Below, piece by piece: positions 26,965 to 37,458 of a DNA stretch of 64,000 bases. The translations under genes were made by a program, and so were the position numbers. Numbering within the stretch: the first letter of the stretch is position 1; each line of letters starts with the position of its first letter. The notes below the pieces were generated by a model. The model saw nothing but the letters and a program-made list of their open reading frames with translations, had not been told where the DNA came from and searched no databases. Source of the DNA: Photobacterium sp. GJ3 (lineage in GTDB: Bacteria > Pseudomonadota > Gammaproteobacteria > Enterobacterales > Vibrionaceae); contig NZ_CP073579.1 of NCBI RefSeq assembly GCF_018199995.1, positions 620,001-684,000 on the forward strand, read 5' to 3'.

Positions 26965-27828
26965 TCAGACCCGGTATTTTTGTTCTTTCTCTTCGTACAT
27001 GGCGTTATCGGCTTTTGCCAGCAGCATGTCCGGATCGCTGAGATTTCCCGGATGGAAAGGGACGAGGCCAACACTGATTCCCAGATGGAAGGTTTCCCGG
27101 AGTTCACGCGTTTTCTCAAAAATTTGATCAAGCCACTCCTGACAAAGTGTTTGATCTTCGCTAGGAAGCAGGACGATGAATTCATCACCACCAATGCGGT
27201 AAATCTGGCTGCCGGTTGGCGAATGACGAAAAAGAATATTTGCCATTTCAATCAGGACCAGGTCACCCTGATGGTGCCCCATGCGATCATTGACCTGTTT
27301 AAAATTATCAATATCAATATAAGCCATCATGCCACGGTTCAGGTTGATCGCCATATTATCGAAACGTCTGAACAAAGAACGACGATTCTGTAGCCCGGTG
27401 AGATCGTCCTGAAGGGCTTGGCGGCTCAGTTCCAGTTCCAGCTCGCGCGATTTAGTTATCTGCACTTTCAAGCGCTCAACCAGCTCGTGGCGCTGATCTA
27501 AAATTTTGATGAAACAGAAGCAGAGCAGGAAGACCCCGATATTGGAAAATATGTTGTCAGCGCGAACCAGCAGCCAGTAAGAGGCCAGTTCAGGTATTTC
27601 ATCCAGCAAATCGGCAATCACACCCAGTCCGTAGGTTGAAGCGGCCAGGATCAGCAGAAACTTCATTTCTTTACCGGCAACCTCACGCACCAGCAAAAAA
27701 ATGAGTGCTAGTGTCAGGCTGGAGGTAATCGTTTCCAGATTCCCCTTCATTGGAATAAAGGTCGTTGCCAGAACCACAAAACAGACAAATATTGTCAATC
27801 CGGTCGGCAGTTGAGAGATTTTTTTCAT
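26965..27828 (-). CDS. Membrane-anchored diguanylate cyclase (GGDEF)
   Basis: 287 residues. The first 115 hold about four hydrophobic segments (GLTIFVCFVVLATTFIP, LTLALIFLLV, FLLILAASTYGLGVIA, NIFSNIGVFLLCFCFIK), then a coiled linker (residues 118-138) and a GGDEF domain: DDLTGLQNRR, AYIDIDNFKQVND, the active-site loop RIGGDEF, and GISVGLVPF. Intact GGDEF implies c-di-GMP synthesis; the upstream I-site (RxxD) position is not obvious, so product inhibition may be absent. The ATG at 27828 is used; a GTG seven codons upstream is the alternative. Signal sensed by the membrane part is unknown. Confidence 0.87.
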   Translation of the reverse strand: MKKISQLPTGLTIFVCFVVLATTFIPMKGNLETITSSLTLALIFLLVREVAGKEMKFLLILAASTYGLGVIADLLDEIPELASYWLLVRADNIFSNIGVFLLCFCFIKILDQRHELVERLKVQITKSRELELELSRQALQDDLTGLQNRRSLFRRFDNMAINLNRGMMAYIDIDNFKQVNDRMGHHQGDLVLIEMANILFRHSPTGSQIYRIGGDEFIVLLPSEDQTLCQEWLDQIFEKTRELRETFHLGISVGLVPFHPGNLSDPDMLLAKADNAMYEEKEQKYRV

Positions 27829-28152
27829 AATTAAGTGAAATGTTAACACGGTGAATCCGAGGGAGATAGTTCTTATCCAGCACTTCGTGAGATGGAGCCC
27901 GCAACTAAATTGACACTGAAATGGATTACATTTAACACTGTCTGTTTACTTGATTGATACCAGAAATGAAATCATTGTTTGCTGGCTACTGAGCAAGTTC
28001 ATAGTCTGATATACCTGTTTTGTAACAAAATATGTGATTTAACAAGCTTGTAACAATTATTTATTTCCGGCTATTCTGAGGTTATAGCAGGTGCAACTCA
28101 ATTGAGCACCTTCATTTCCTGCAGTGTTTTCAGCCTTGAGGAACAGAATACG
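27829..28152. other. Intergenic region between diguanylate cyclase and ravA
   Basis: No gene seen. TTGTAACAA occurs twice (28020-28028 and 28048-28056) on the same strand, 28 bases start to start, just upstream of ravA, in an A+T-rich stretch likely to contain its promoter. Whether it is a regulator site is unknown. Confidence 0.35.
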
Positions 28153-29793
28153 ATGCTATCCATGGCAGCCAATACGCCCCCCAATAAAGCGCTGCTTGCT
28201 GAGCGGGTCAATAAACTGATTCATGCACTCTCGAATGGCGTGTATGAACGGGAACACACATTGCGCTTATGTTTACTGTCTGCGCTGGCAGGTGAGAGTG
28301 TGTTTTTGCTTGGTCCCCCAGGGATTGCCAAGAGTTTGATTGCAAAACGTTTGATCGAAGCCTTTGATGGCAGCCGATTCTTTGATTATCTGATGACACG
28401 CTTTTCGACCCCGGAAGAAGTGTTCGGGCCTTTATCGATTCAGGAACTGAAAGATCACGGGAAGTACGTGCGTCTGGTTGATGGCTATCTGCCGACAGCA
28501 GAAGTTGTTTTTCTTGATGAAATCTGGAAAGCAGGTCCGGCGATTCTGAATACATTGCTGACTGTTGTGAATGAACGAACTTTCAAGAACGGTCAGGAAA
28601 CACTCCATGTGCCTATGCGCTTACTGATTACGGCATCGAACGAATTACCAGATGAAGACAGTGGCCTGGAAGCATTGTATGACCGGATGCTGGTGCGTGT
28701 GTTTGTCAACCGTATTCAGGAAAAGCAGAACTTTAAAGCGATGCTGATGGGCGAAGGGCCAGAGATGGCGCAAATTCCGGAAGCACTGAAAATCAAAGCT
28801 GATGAGTATCAGCAATGGCAGGCGTTCATTGATCATGTGGTGTTGGATGAGGCGACCTTTGAAACCATTTATCAGTTGAAATCCATGATCGAAGAGAAGG
28901 TTGAATCCGGGAAAAGTAACGAGTTGTATATCTCGGACCGCCGTTGGAAAAAGTCTTTGCGCTTGTTGAAAGCCAGTGCATTTTTTAATGGTCGGGACAG
29001 TATTAACCCATTGGATTTGCTCTTGTTACAGGAATGTCTCTGGCACAGTCCGGAATCGCGGCAGGAGATCCGTGAGATTCTGCGCGATTTTGCCTCGAAT
29101 ACCGTGTTTGGACAGCAGGCGGCAACCCAGCAGGCAGATACAGCACAACATCAGATCGAAGAAGTACACCAGGAAGTGGCCAGCAAACTGAGCATGGTCT
29201 TTGGTCACGATACCCTGATGGGGAAAGAAAGATACAAATATGATTTCACCGGCGCGAAGCGCTACACCGTCAATAACAATCCAAAGATGATCAAGCTGGT
29301 CATGTTGCAACACAACCCTTCGGTAAACGAGCAGGAAACAGGCGACAGCCGCTGGGTTTATGTCGACGGGGATGAGTTTGAGAAAAAAATCAAAACCGGG
29401 CAGTGCGATATCTATGGATTTGTAAACAAGAATACCCATCTGTGTCGGTTACATTTCGAAATCGATGCCAGTGATCGACTGGTCATCAAAGATATTGCCA
29501 GCCGGAATGTACTGGTCGGCATTGCAGGCGATTATGGTGTGAGTCAGGATCAACTCGCGGGCTGGCAGCAGAAAGTACAGCAAGCGACAGATGCCATCAG
29601 TGAAGCAGCTCATTTGCTGAAACTCGCCCGAAGCCGCTTTCATGGCGCATTGCCGCACAACTTTGTCGATCCAGAGTTTCCAGTTCTGATTGAACAAAGT
29701 CTGGCGACGGCCAGTGAAGAAATTCAGTCGATTCAACGGCATCTGGATAAAAGTGCCATGCGTTTAACCCGGCTGACAGAATACTTTGCGTAA
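28153..29793 (+). CDS. ravA: MoxR-family AAA+ ATPase RavA
   Basis: Hexameric AAA+ ATPase of the MoxR group which, with its partner ViaA, works in E. coli near respiratory complex I, fumarate reductase and phospholipid stress; it binds the inducible lysine decarboxylase there. 546 residues. Walker A GPPGIAKS, Walker B VVFLDEIWKA, sensor 1 ITASNELP, then an arginine-containing lid. After about residue 330 come the helical and LARA-type beta regions specific to RavA (ISDRRWKKSLRLLKASAFFNGRD is at the lid). Start ATG 28153 with GAGGAA 9 bases upstream; a longer TTG reading is rejected. viaA follows after 12 bases. Confidence 0.93.
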   Translation: MLSMAANTPPNKALLAERVNKLIHALSNGVYEREHTLRLCLLSALAGESVFLLGPPGIAKSLIAKRLIEAFDGSRFFDYLMTRFSTPEEVFGPLSIQELKDHGKYVRLVDGYLPTAEVVFLDEIWKAGPAILNTLLTVVNERTFKNGQETLHVPMRLLITASNELPDEDSGLEALYDRMLVRVFVNRIQEKQNFKAMLMGEGPEMAQIPEALKIKADEYQQWQAFIDHVVLDEATFETIYQLKSMIEEKVESGKSNELYISDRRWKKSLRLLKASAFFNGRDSINPLDLLLLQECLWHSPESRQEIREILRDFASNTVFGQQAATQQADTAQHQIEEVHQEVASKLSMVFGHDTLMGKERYKYDFTGAKRYTVNNNPKMIKLVMLQHNPSVNEQETGDSRWVYVDGDEFEKKIKTGQCDIYGFVNKNTHLCRLHFEIDASDRLVIKDIASRNVLVGIAGDYGVSQDQLAGWQQKVQQATDAISEAAHLLKLARSRFHGALPHNFVDPEFPVLIEQSLATASEEIQSIQRHLDKSAMRLTRLTEYFA

Positions 29794-29805
29794 GGGGGCA
29801 GGTCG

Positions 29806-31260
29806 ATGCCAGTGACGGAAGGAATTAACCTCGCGCTGATGCTCACAGAATCTGGGATCATTGAGAATGCGGTGAATGAACTCATGACGCGTCCGCAGCT
29901 GATGATGGCTGCGGAATCCAGCCCCGGGATCAAATCTTCCATGAAGCATCAGGTGCAAAAATGGCGGGGATACGTGCAGCATCGAATTGCTAAAGTGGAT
30001 GTTGCCGACAGATTCAATCAGGAGTTGACGCTGTATCAGACCGTTCGCCAATGGTCCTCCGACGAATTTATGGAGAACGCAGAACAGGTTGTCAGAGAGC
30101 TTGAATCTACATCTGGATTTTATTTTAAAGCGCGCAAACTGTTGGATCATGACCAAAAAAAACACAACCCGATGTTTCACAGTTATTTCTGTCATCAATG
30201 GTATGAGCATCTGGAGGGGGCGTTGAAAGATGCACAGAAATCTGAGCTGGAGCACCATAAAGAAGAATTGCTGAAAGATTTGTATCAGCGCATCGAAACC
30301 ATGCAGCACATGGAAAAGGTGGATGAGGCCGGGGATGAAAAGCGCGCTGGCAGGCTCTGGGACATGGCGAAAGCGAAACTCACCCGCACTGACGTTGAGC
30401 GGATGAAATCAATCGCAAAGTTTCTTCAGAAGAACAGCGATTTGCAGCAAATCGCGGATCGCTTGGGCCGAATGGCGAATGAAGTGGATGACCCGAATCA
30501 GGCCCGGGTTGAAAGTGAAGAACTGAAGATGGTCGAAGAGAAGAGTGACAGTGTCACCGATGACATCGTCGGTGTCCACCCAAGTGATGACCTGGCTCGT
30601 TTGCTTCCGAATGAAGCGATGTTTCTGGCCTACCCGGAACTCGAAGTCGTGTTTTATAAGCATCTGGTTGACAAGCGATTGATGAATTATCGGATGCAAG
30701 GCGCCAGCCGTAAGCTCCGGAAGGTCAAAGCCTATAAGACGCAGAGTAAGCAGGTTGAGCAGGATAAAGGGCCTTTCATTGTCTGTATTGATGCATCCGG
30801 TTCAATGTCAGGCTACCCCGAACAATGTGCCAAGGCATTGGCCTACGGCTTGATGCAGATTGCACTGGCTGACGAAAGAGATTGTTATGTCATGCTGTTT
30901 TCAACCCAGCATATCACCTACGAGCTGACCAAACAGGATGGCTTGAGCGAAGTGCTGAACTTTTTGTCTTACTCTTTCCATGGCGGTACGGATCTAGCAC
31001 CGGTGCTCGATCAATCTATTGAACTGATGGGGAGTGAACAATACAAAAATGCCGATCTGATCGTGCTGTCCGATTTTATTGCGCCGTCACAGACCCCAGA
31101 GATGCAAGCGAAAATTGCCACCCTCAAAGCTCAGAAAAACCGCTTCCATGCCGTCTGTCTGTCCCGCTACGGGAATCCGGCTTTAATGGATATGTTCGAC
31201 ACCTGCTGGTCGCATCATCCATCTGCACTGGGACGGCTATTGTCTCGCCGGGCTTCCTGA
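29806..31260 (+). CDS. viaA: VWA-domain protein ViaA
   Basis: Partner of RavA. 484 residues with a long helical N-terminal part (about 1-310) and a C-terminal von Willebrand factor A domain whose metal-ion site is intact: DASGSMSG, threonine in FHGGTDLAPVL, and aspartate in VLSDFIAP. Ribosome site AGGGGGCAGG precedes ATG 29806, and the 12-base gap to ravA indicates co-translation. The pair is classic for the MoxR/VWA modules thought to act as metal- or complex-assembly chaperones. Confidence 0.93.
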   Translation: MPVTEGINLALMLTESGIIENAVNELMTRPQLMMAAESSPGIKSSMKHQVQKWRGYVQHRIAKVDVADRFNQELTLYQTVRQWSSDEFMENAEQVVRELESTSGFYFKARKLLDHDQKKHNPMFHSYFCHQWYEHLEGALKDAQKSELEHHKEELLKDLYQRIETMQHMEKVDEAGDEKRAGRLWDMAKAKLTRTDVERMKSIAKFLQKNSDLQQIADRLGRMANEVDDPNQARVESEELKMVEEKSDSVTDDIVGVHPSDDLARLLPNEAMFLAYPELEVVFYKHLVDKRLMNYRMQGASRKLRKVKAYKTQSKQVEQDKGPFIVCIDASGSMSGYPEQCAKALAYGLMQIALADERDCYVMLFSTQHITYELTKQDGLSEVLNFLSYSFHGGTDLAPVLDQSIELMGSEQYKNADLIVLSDFIAPSQTPEMQAKIATLKAQKNRFHAVCLSRYGNPALMDMFDTCWSHHPSALGRLLSRRAS

Positions 31261-31413
31261 ATGAGTGAAACGGGGCAAATGATTGCGCCGTTCCTCCTTC
31301 ACATACAGCAGTAATTTTTTGTGCGCTATGCTTAAGGAGAACAAACTCTAATCAGTCGAAGCTGATGATTTTCCTGTCGGCTTTGGCAACTCTGCCTCTG
31401 GGGAGCAAGCGTA

Positions 31414-32802
31414 ATGAAGCTGTTTTCCTTTTTGATCCTTTTGCTGACGTCACTCGTACCGCTGAAGACCTATGCTGATGATGTCTGGGTCGTGGCTGTT
31501 CAGGGTGGGATCGGTCCTGCGGTCAGCGATTTTGTTTCCCGTGAAATTGAAGGTGCTCAGGAAGCACAGGCAAAACTGGTTGTTCTGAAAATGGACACAC
31601 CGGGAGGGCTGGATACCTCCATGCGGGAAATCATCCGGGCAATCACAACCTCTTCTATTCCCATCGCAACCTGGGTTGGTCCTGCGGGATCCCGGGCTGC
31701 CAGTGCAGGCACTTATATTCTATATGCCAGCCATATTGCCGCCATGGCACCCGGTACGAATCTGGGCGCTGCAACCCCTGTCTCGTTGACGGGCTCCGGT
31801 GGTGGCAAGCCGGATAATCCATTTGAGCAGGAAAAGGAACAACCGGGTAAAGACGAATCTGCTGCACAAGATGAAGATCGTGATACAGGTGCTCAGGATG
31901 CCGTGAAAGCAGAAACAGCGATGGAAAAGAAAGTGATTAACGATGCAGCAGCATATATCGTCAGTTTGGCAAAGCTGCATGGACGGAACGAAGTCTGGGC
32001 CGAACGTGCCGTGCGGGAAGCGGCCAGCCTGGATGCCGAAGAAGCCAGCACAGAAAACGTGATCGATTTTCTTGCAACGGACATTGATGATCTTATCCGG
32101 CAAGCCGATGGCAGGACTGTGCTGATCAATGGTCTTGAGCAGACCTTGACGCTGCAAAATGTCGCCTACGTTGAACGCGAACAGGACTGGCGTTTCAAGC
32201 TATTGGCAGTGATCACTAACCCCAACGTTGCCTATATTCTGATGCTGATTGGGATCTATGGGCTATTGCTGGAATTTTATAATCCGGGCGTCGGTCTGCC
32301 GGGTGTGCTGGGCGGTATTTGTCTGTTGCTGGCCATGTATTCCCTGCAATTGCTGCCTGTCAGTTATGCCGGACTGGGCCTGATTATTTTGGGGATCATC
32401 CTGATGGTCGCAGAAGCTTTCAGCCCGAGCTTCGGCATCCTGGGTTTCGGCGGCATTGTGGCTTTCGTGATCGGTTCTGTCATGCTGATGGATACGGAAG
32501 TCCCCGGTTATCAGATTGCGCTGCCACTGATTATTGGACTGACCGTGACCTCGGCGCTGTTCACTTTTGTCATTCTGAGTCTGCTGTTGAAATCCCGGCG
32601 AAAACCCGTGACGACAGGCGTCGAGATGCTTGCCCACGATGAAGGACGCGTGGTGAGTGGCTTTCCCGGTGAGGGGCGGGTGCTGGTCGAAGGGGAAATC
32701 TGGCAGGCCAGATGCGATGCACCGTTGGGAATTGGTCAGACGGTGGTGATCAAGCGGGTCGATGGACTCTGTTTATATGTTGAAGCCAAAGAGAAGGAAT
32801 AA
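31414..32802 (+). CDS. NfeD-family membrane serine protease
   Basis: NfeD1b-type protein: signal peptide (LFSFLILLLTSLVPLKTYA), a ClpP-like periplasmic protease domain with VLKMDTPGGLDTSMREII, the nucleophile region GSRAASAGTYILYASHIAAMAPGTNLGAA and the lysine-containing helix KKVINDAAAYIVSLAKLHGRN, a charged insertion (about residues 130-170), four to five membrane spans (YILMLIGIYGLLLEFY to LFTFVILSLLL) and a C-terminal NfeD OB-like domain (GEGRVLVEGEIWQARC). 462 residues. The slipin gene follows after 3 bases; archaeal homologues cleave the C terminus of the linked stomatin, so functional pairing is likely. Confidence 0.9.
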   Translation: MKLFSFLILLLTSLVPLKTYADDVWVVAVQGGIGPAVSDFVSREIEGAQEAQAKLVVLKMDTPGGLDTSMREIIRAITTSSIPIATWVGPAGSRAASAGTYILYASHIAAMAPGTNLGAATPVSLTGSGGGKPDNPFEQEKEQPGKDESAAQDEDRDTGAQDAVKAETAMEKKVINDAAAYIVSLAKLHGRNEVWAERAVREAASLDAEEASTENVIDFLATDIDDLIRQADGRTVLINGLEQTLTLQNVAYVEREQDWRFKLLAVITNPNVAYILMLIGIYGLLLEFYNPGVGLPGVLGGICLLLAMYSLQLLPVSYAGLGLIILGIILMVAEAFSPSFGILGFGGIVAFVIGSVMLMDTEVPGYQIALPLIIGLTVTSALFTFVILSLLLKSRRKPVTTGVEMLAHDEGRVVSGFPGEGRVLVEGEIWQARCDAPLGIGQTVVIKRVDGLCLYVEAKEKE

Positions 32803-32805
32803 CCT

Positions 32806-33588
32806 ATGCTGACTTACTCCCTGGCCACCATTATTGTGCTGGTGATCGCACTGATCATCAGCATGTTCCGAGTGTTGCGTGAATATGAACGTGCTGTGGT
32901 ATTTTTATTGGGGCGTTTTTATGAGGTCAAAGGACCGGGCCTGATCATTATTATTCCGATTGTTCAGCAAATGGTTCGGGTTGATTTACGAACTATTGTT
33001 CTGGATGTCCCGACCCAGGACTTAATCACCCGGGATAATGTTTCTGTCAAAGTAAATGCTGTGGTTTATTTTCGGGTCCTTGATCCCAAAATGGCGATTA
33101 ATAATGTCGAAAATTATCTTGAAGCAACCAGTCAGCTATCCCAAACCACGTTGCGCTCAGTGCTCGGGCAGCATGAGCTGGATGAGTTACTCTCTGCACG
33201 GGAGGAATTAAATCAAGACTTGCAGTCGATTCTCGACATGCATACGGATAACTGGGGCATAAAAATAGCCAATGTCGAGATCAAGCATGTGGATCTGGAC
33301 GATAGTATGGTGCGTGCGCTGGCCCGTCAGGCAGAGGCAGAGCGTGCCAGACGGGCAAAAGTGATTCATGCGACAGGTGAGCTGGAAGCCTCGAAAAAGC
33401 TGATGGAAGCAGCAGAAGTGTTGAACAAAGCCCCGAATGCAGTCCAGCTTCGTTATTTACAAACCCTCACTGAAATCGCCAATGACAGAACCAGCACGAT
33501 TGTATTTCCGCTGCCAATTGACTTAATTGACAAGGTTAAAAGTATTTCAACGCCGCTCACAAAAGAGCCAAATGGCGGCGATAAATAA
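32806..33588 (+). CDS. Slipin/stomatin-like SPFH-domain membrane protein
   Basis: 260 residues: one N-terminal membrane span ([17 protein letters not shown]), then an SPFH domain ([60 protein letters not shown]) and a coiled segment rich in A/E/R ([20 protein letters not shown]). These assemble membrane microdomain scaffolds. Directly after the NfeD protease (start 3 bases past its stop), the arrangement typical for this pair. Confidence 0.93.
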   Translation: MLTYSLATIIVLVIALIISMFRVLREYERAVVFLLGRFYEVKGPGLIIIIPIVQQMVRVDLRTIVLDVPTQDLITRDNVSVKVNAVVYFRVLDPKMAINNVENYLEATSQLSQTTLRSVLGQHELDELLSAREELNQDLQSILDMHTDNWGIKIANVEIKHVDLDDSMVRALARQAEAERARRAKVIHATGELEASKKLMEAAEVLNKAPNAVQLRYLQTLTEIANDRTSTIVFPLPIDLIDKVKSISTPLTKEPNGGDK

Positions 33589-33801
33589 GCAGGATATATG
33601 CCATGAGTCTGAATATGGTGAAAAGGAATTCAATTTTTTCCGCCTGAATGAAGAAAAATCAGGGATTGAGCGAAGAACTGCTTTTTTAAGTTATTCATTA
33701 CAAATGAATGATTGAAATTAGACTTCAGATTGTTATGATTTCCGACGCATAGAGTTGATGAGACTATTATGTATTCAAATAAAAACGAGTAAGGAATAAC
33801 A

Positions 33802-34284
33802 ATGAAGAAAGTAATCGCAGCAGCAGTATTCGCAGGTATGATGCCATTCTCCCAAGCGATGGCTGATGAAGACATCGGTTGTGGTCTGGGTTCTATGGTT
33901 TTTGCGGGCCAGGAAGGTAAAGTATTTAAAGTTCTGGGCGCGACAACAAACGGCACCTCTGGTAACCAAACTTTTGGTATTACCTTCGGTACGCTGGGTT
34001 GTGATGGCGACAGCGAAATCTCTTCTAAAGAGAAACTGGCCATGTTCATCGACGGCAACATGGACAACCTGGCTCGCGACATGGCACGCGGCGAAGGTGA
34101 AACGCTGGCAACTCTGACTGACGTTTGGGGCATGAGCGACGAAGCGAAAGCTGAGTTCAACACACTGGCTCGTGACAACTATGCGTCAATCTTCGCTTCT
34201 GAGAACGTGACTTCTTCAAACGTTCTGGCGAACCTGAACACTATGGTTGCTGAGCAAAACAAGCTGGCAGCATACTCACTGTAA
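33802..34284 (+). CDS. DUF3015 family exported protein
   Basis: 160 residues: signal peptide MKKVIAAAVFAGMMPFSQAMA, then the DUF3015 core IGCGLGSMVFAGQEGKVFKVLGATTNGTSGNQTFGITFGTLGC, which has two conserved cysteines likely to be disulfide bonded. ATG 33802 has AAGGAA 7 bases upstream. A strong hairpin follows. Codon choice is unusually regular (CTG, GGT, AAC, TCT), hinting at high expression. The next gene is a DUF4105 protein, a neighbour I recall from other Vibrionaceae. No function is known. Confidence 0.82.
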   Translation: MKKVIAAAVFAGMMPFSQAMADEDIGCGLGSMVFAGQEGKVFKVLGATTNGTSGNQTFGITFGTLGCDGDSEISSKEKLAMFIDGNMDNLARDMARGEGETLATLTDVWGMSDEAKAEFNTLARDNYASIFASENVTSSNVLANLNTMVAEQNKLAAYSL

Positions 34285-34306
34285 TTTGAACACAGTGATT
34301 TGCCTG

Positions 34307-34332
34307 GATACAGCGCCTGATGGCGCTGTATC
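34307..34332 (+). terminator. Hairpin after the DUF3015 gene
   Basis: Perfect 11-bp stem GATACAGCGCC/GGCGCTGTATC with a tetraloop, tail TGTTTAG. It may reduce read-through into the DUF4105 gene. Confidence 0.65.
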
Positions 34333-34391
34333 TGTTTAGAGGGCATGGTAAACATGCCTCCAAATATTGAATTGAAGTCCCGTTATCTTCC

Positions 34392-36238
34392 ATGAAGTTC
34401 TGGTATACGCTGTTTCCTCTCACTGTCTTCAGTCACGCTGCATTCGCTTATTCGCAGCAAGACATTCAGCACCTGTCCGAATCTGATTACTGGCACACTC
34501 TGGGCCATTACCAGCAAGGCATGACAGGCTCATATCAGAGTCTGGTCGACTCTGAAGCATTCTTTATCAGTGAGCAGGGAAAAAATGATCCGTTTGCTGA
34601 ACTCACAGCAACCGTGGCAGGCTTTGAACAAGAAGCTGAAACTTTGAATGGTCAGCCGGCTGATGACAGTCTGAGCTGTCGCTATCCGGCCCGTTTTCAC
34701 TGGCTCAATGACAAATTACAAGCAAACTGGCCTCAGCCGGTTTGTCCACAGCAAACGGTTTGGAAACAGGCACTCAATCCAAAAGGGTTAACGCTGGTTT
34801 TTCCGACTGCCTTTATGAACAGTCCTTCATCGATGTTCGGCCATACATTGCTGCGTGTCGATGCCAAAGATCAGACGCGCCATCGCGAGCTGGTGGCTTT
34901 TGCGATCAATTTTGCCGCGACACCAGAGGCGGATGACAACGCCTTTTTGTATGCTGCGAAAGGCATGTTTGGACAGTATCCGGGAACGTTTACCGTGATG
35001 CCGTACTATCGGAAAGTTCGCGAGTATAACGATCTGGAATCCAGAGATATCTGGGAATATGCGATTGATCTGAAAGAAGATGAAGTTCAGCAGGTTCTGC
35101 GGCATCTGTGGGAAATGAATGGGGTCGAATTCGATTACTATTTCATTGATGAAAACTGTTCCTATCAGCTGCTGGCTTTGCTCGAAGCGGGTCGGGAAGG
35201 GCTGGATTTAACCTCTGGGTTTGATCTGCAGGCGATTCCCTCTGAAACGGTTAAAGTTCTGAAAGAACAAGGGTTAATCAAAACCCCGGAGTATCGCGCA
35301 TCTTTCGGAACACGGTTGATGCATTACGCTGCTCAGCTAGATGATCAGCAATTGAAGGCTGCTCGTGATGCAATGGCGGGCCAGTATCCGGAGACGGGAA
35401 CACTGGCCGAACGCGCCGCTACACTCGAAATGGCTTATGAATGGATGAACTTTGAGTTCTACGATCAAGCCTTACCCCGTGAAGAATATGCGCCGAAGCT
35501 GCAACAACTGTTGCTGGCGAGAAGTCAGTTAAAAACGTCTTCGCCTTTTTCTGAGCCGGTGAGACCGTCGAAATCACCGGAAGAAGGGCATGGCTCGTCT
35601 CGTTTTGGTCTGGGATATCGCTACAGCAATCATGATGAAGATCAGGCCTTGCTTGACTATCGCATTGCGTATCATGATTTACTCGACAATGCCGGCGGCT
35701 ATATTCCGGGTGCTCAGATCAGCTTTTTTGATCTGCAGTTGGGCATTGACCAATCGGGAGATGTCGATCTGAATCAATTTTATTTCATTGATGCGATGTC
35801 ACTGGCGCCAGATTACCGTGTCTTTGATTCGCTTTCCTGGAATATCCGTGCGGGTTATGACAGGCTGCCGGGTCGGACTGAACTGAACGGTCGGTATTTT
35901 GTGCAGGGCGGTTATGGTAAATCCTGGGGTGATGCCAACCGTCTCCATGCTTATTCCCTGGTGTCGACTGAGCTGAATTATTTTGACGCTCAGGGAGAAA
36001 ATCTGAATCTGGGGATGGGGCTTGAATCCGGCGTGGTCTGGCAGGCAAGTGATGTACATAAACTGGCTTTGTCCGGGCAGGGTTATATCAATGGGATCAA
36101 ATGCGCTGGCGGACTGAAGCCAAAGCCAGCTGGCATTGGGCGCTGAGTCCACAGTTCGGACTCAGAACTGAGGCTGGGTATCATCAGTGGCAGAAGGATG
36201 AATTTTCATCCATGTTGCGATTGTTTATGTACCTGTAA
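34392..36238 (+). pseudogene. DUF4105 family outer-membrane-associated protein, frameshifted near the 3' end
   Basis: Signal peptide (FWYTLFPLTVFSHAAFAYS), then a large DUF4105 domain with the conserved FPTAFMNSPSSMFGHTLLRV, PYYRKVREYNDLESRDIWEY and FIDENCSYQLLALLEA blocks (a papain-like NlpC-type His/Cys arrangement has been proposed for such proteins), followed by C-terminal beta-strand repeats. The first frame stops at 36146, but from ATG 36101 a second frame gives MRWRTEAKASWHWALSPQFG and a barrel-like end FSSMLRLFMYL stopping at 36238. One extra A in the CAAATG run near 36099 joins the two into about 615 residues. Either a recent lesion or a base-call loss. Confidence 0.78.
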
Positions 36239-36486
36239 TGCTCTGATTGAATGAATTCCTGCGCGGGTTTACAAGGGCTGGCGCGGGGATTGAATTCGTT
36301 ATAGTGAAGGTCATGCCAGTATTGATCTCTTTATCATGACGAGAGAATTTTTTTGCTACCATGAATGCAAGAATATCTATATCCTTGGCGCCGGATCTTT
36401 TCTGAACCCTGTTTAACATACGTTCTGCACTTTTGAACAACACCGTTTTAGAACGTTTTTTCGTTAAATATTGGGAACTAACACTT

Positions 36487-37458
36487 ATGCTCATTGCATC
36501 ACTTGCCATCTTGTTTGGGTTTGCACTCTTAGTCTGGAGTGCGGATCGGTTTGTCGACGGCGCAGCAGCCAGTGCGGGTCATTTTGGGATGCCTCCCTTA
36601 TTGATCGGTATGGTGGTTGTCGGGTTTGGTACTTCAGCACCAGAAATGGTCGTTTCGGCCATGGCGTCTCTGGATGGCAATCCGGAATTGGCGTTGGGAA
36701 ATGCACTGGGTTCAAACATCGTTAATATTGGCCTGATCCTAGGCATCACGGCGGTCATCGCCCCAATTGCAGTGCAGTCCAAAATCATCCGGAAGGAATT
36801 GCCTTTGCTGATCCTCATCAGCCTGTTTGCCGGGCTGTTATTGTGGGATGGGCAATTAACCCGCATCGAAGCGCTGGTCTTGCTGGCAGGCTTTTTCGGG
36901 TTGATTGGATGGTCGATTTACTCAGGCCTGAAAGGGAAAGGAGATGCCCTGGAAGCTGAAACAGAGTCTGAATTGCAAGCGAACGACATGCCGCTGAAAA
37001 ACGCATTGATGTGGTTGATTGTTGGCTTGGTGCTGCTGGTCGTCAGTTCCCGTATTCTGGTTTGGGGTGCTGTTACCATTGCGCAATCACTGGGCGTCAG
37101 CGACCTGATTATCGGTCTGACCATTGTCGCTCTTGGAACATCATTGCCTGAACTGGCTGCATCTGTTGCGGCGGCACGTAAAGGTGAACACGATATTGCT
37201 ATTGGTAACGTGGTGGGCTCGAATATGTTCAATATTCTGGCCGTGATTGGTATTGCCGGCACAATTTCACCGATGAGCAGTATCGGGATGGAAGTGATTT
37301 ACCGTGACTGGCTGGTAATGATGGGTCTGACGGTCGCACTCGTCGTGATGTGTCTTGGATTCAGAGGTCCGGGTCGAATCAATCGGTTTGAAGGTGGATT
37401 ACTCCTGCTGGCGATCTCTGCATATAACTTATTTTTAATCAGCACGATTACCGGCTGA
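36487..37458 (+). CDS. Calcium/sodium antiporter, YrbG-like (CaCA family)
   Basis: Inner-membrane cation exchanger with two inverted alpha repeats. The repeat signatures are both present: GFGTSAPEMVVSAMASLDGNPELALGNALGSNIVNIGLILG and ALGTSLPELAASVAAARKGEHDIAIGNVVGSNMFNILAVIG, with the paired acidic residues that bind Ca/Na. About ten spans; 323 residues from ATG 36487, which follows GGGAA at 9 bases. A TTG 18 codons upstream gives an extended reading without support. Monocistronic. Confidence 0.92.
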   Translation: MLIASLAILFGFALLVWSADRFVDGAAASAGHFGMPPLLIGMVVVGFGTSAPEMVVSAMASLDGNPELALGNALGSNIVNIGLILGITAVIAPIAVQSKIIRKELPLLILISLFAGLLLWDGQLTRIEALVLLAGFFGLIGWSIYSGLKGKGDALEAETESELQANDMPLKNALMWLIVGLVLLVVSSRILVWGAVTIAQSLGVSDLIIGLTIVALGTSLPELAASVAAARKGEHDIAIGNVVGSNMFNILAVIGIAGTISPMSSIGMEVIYRDWLVMMGLTVALVVMCLGFRGPGRINRFEGGLLLLAISAYNLFLISTITG

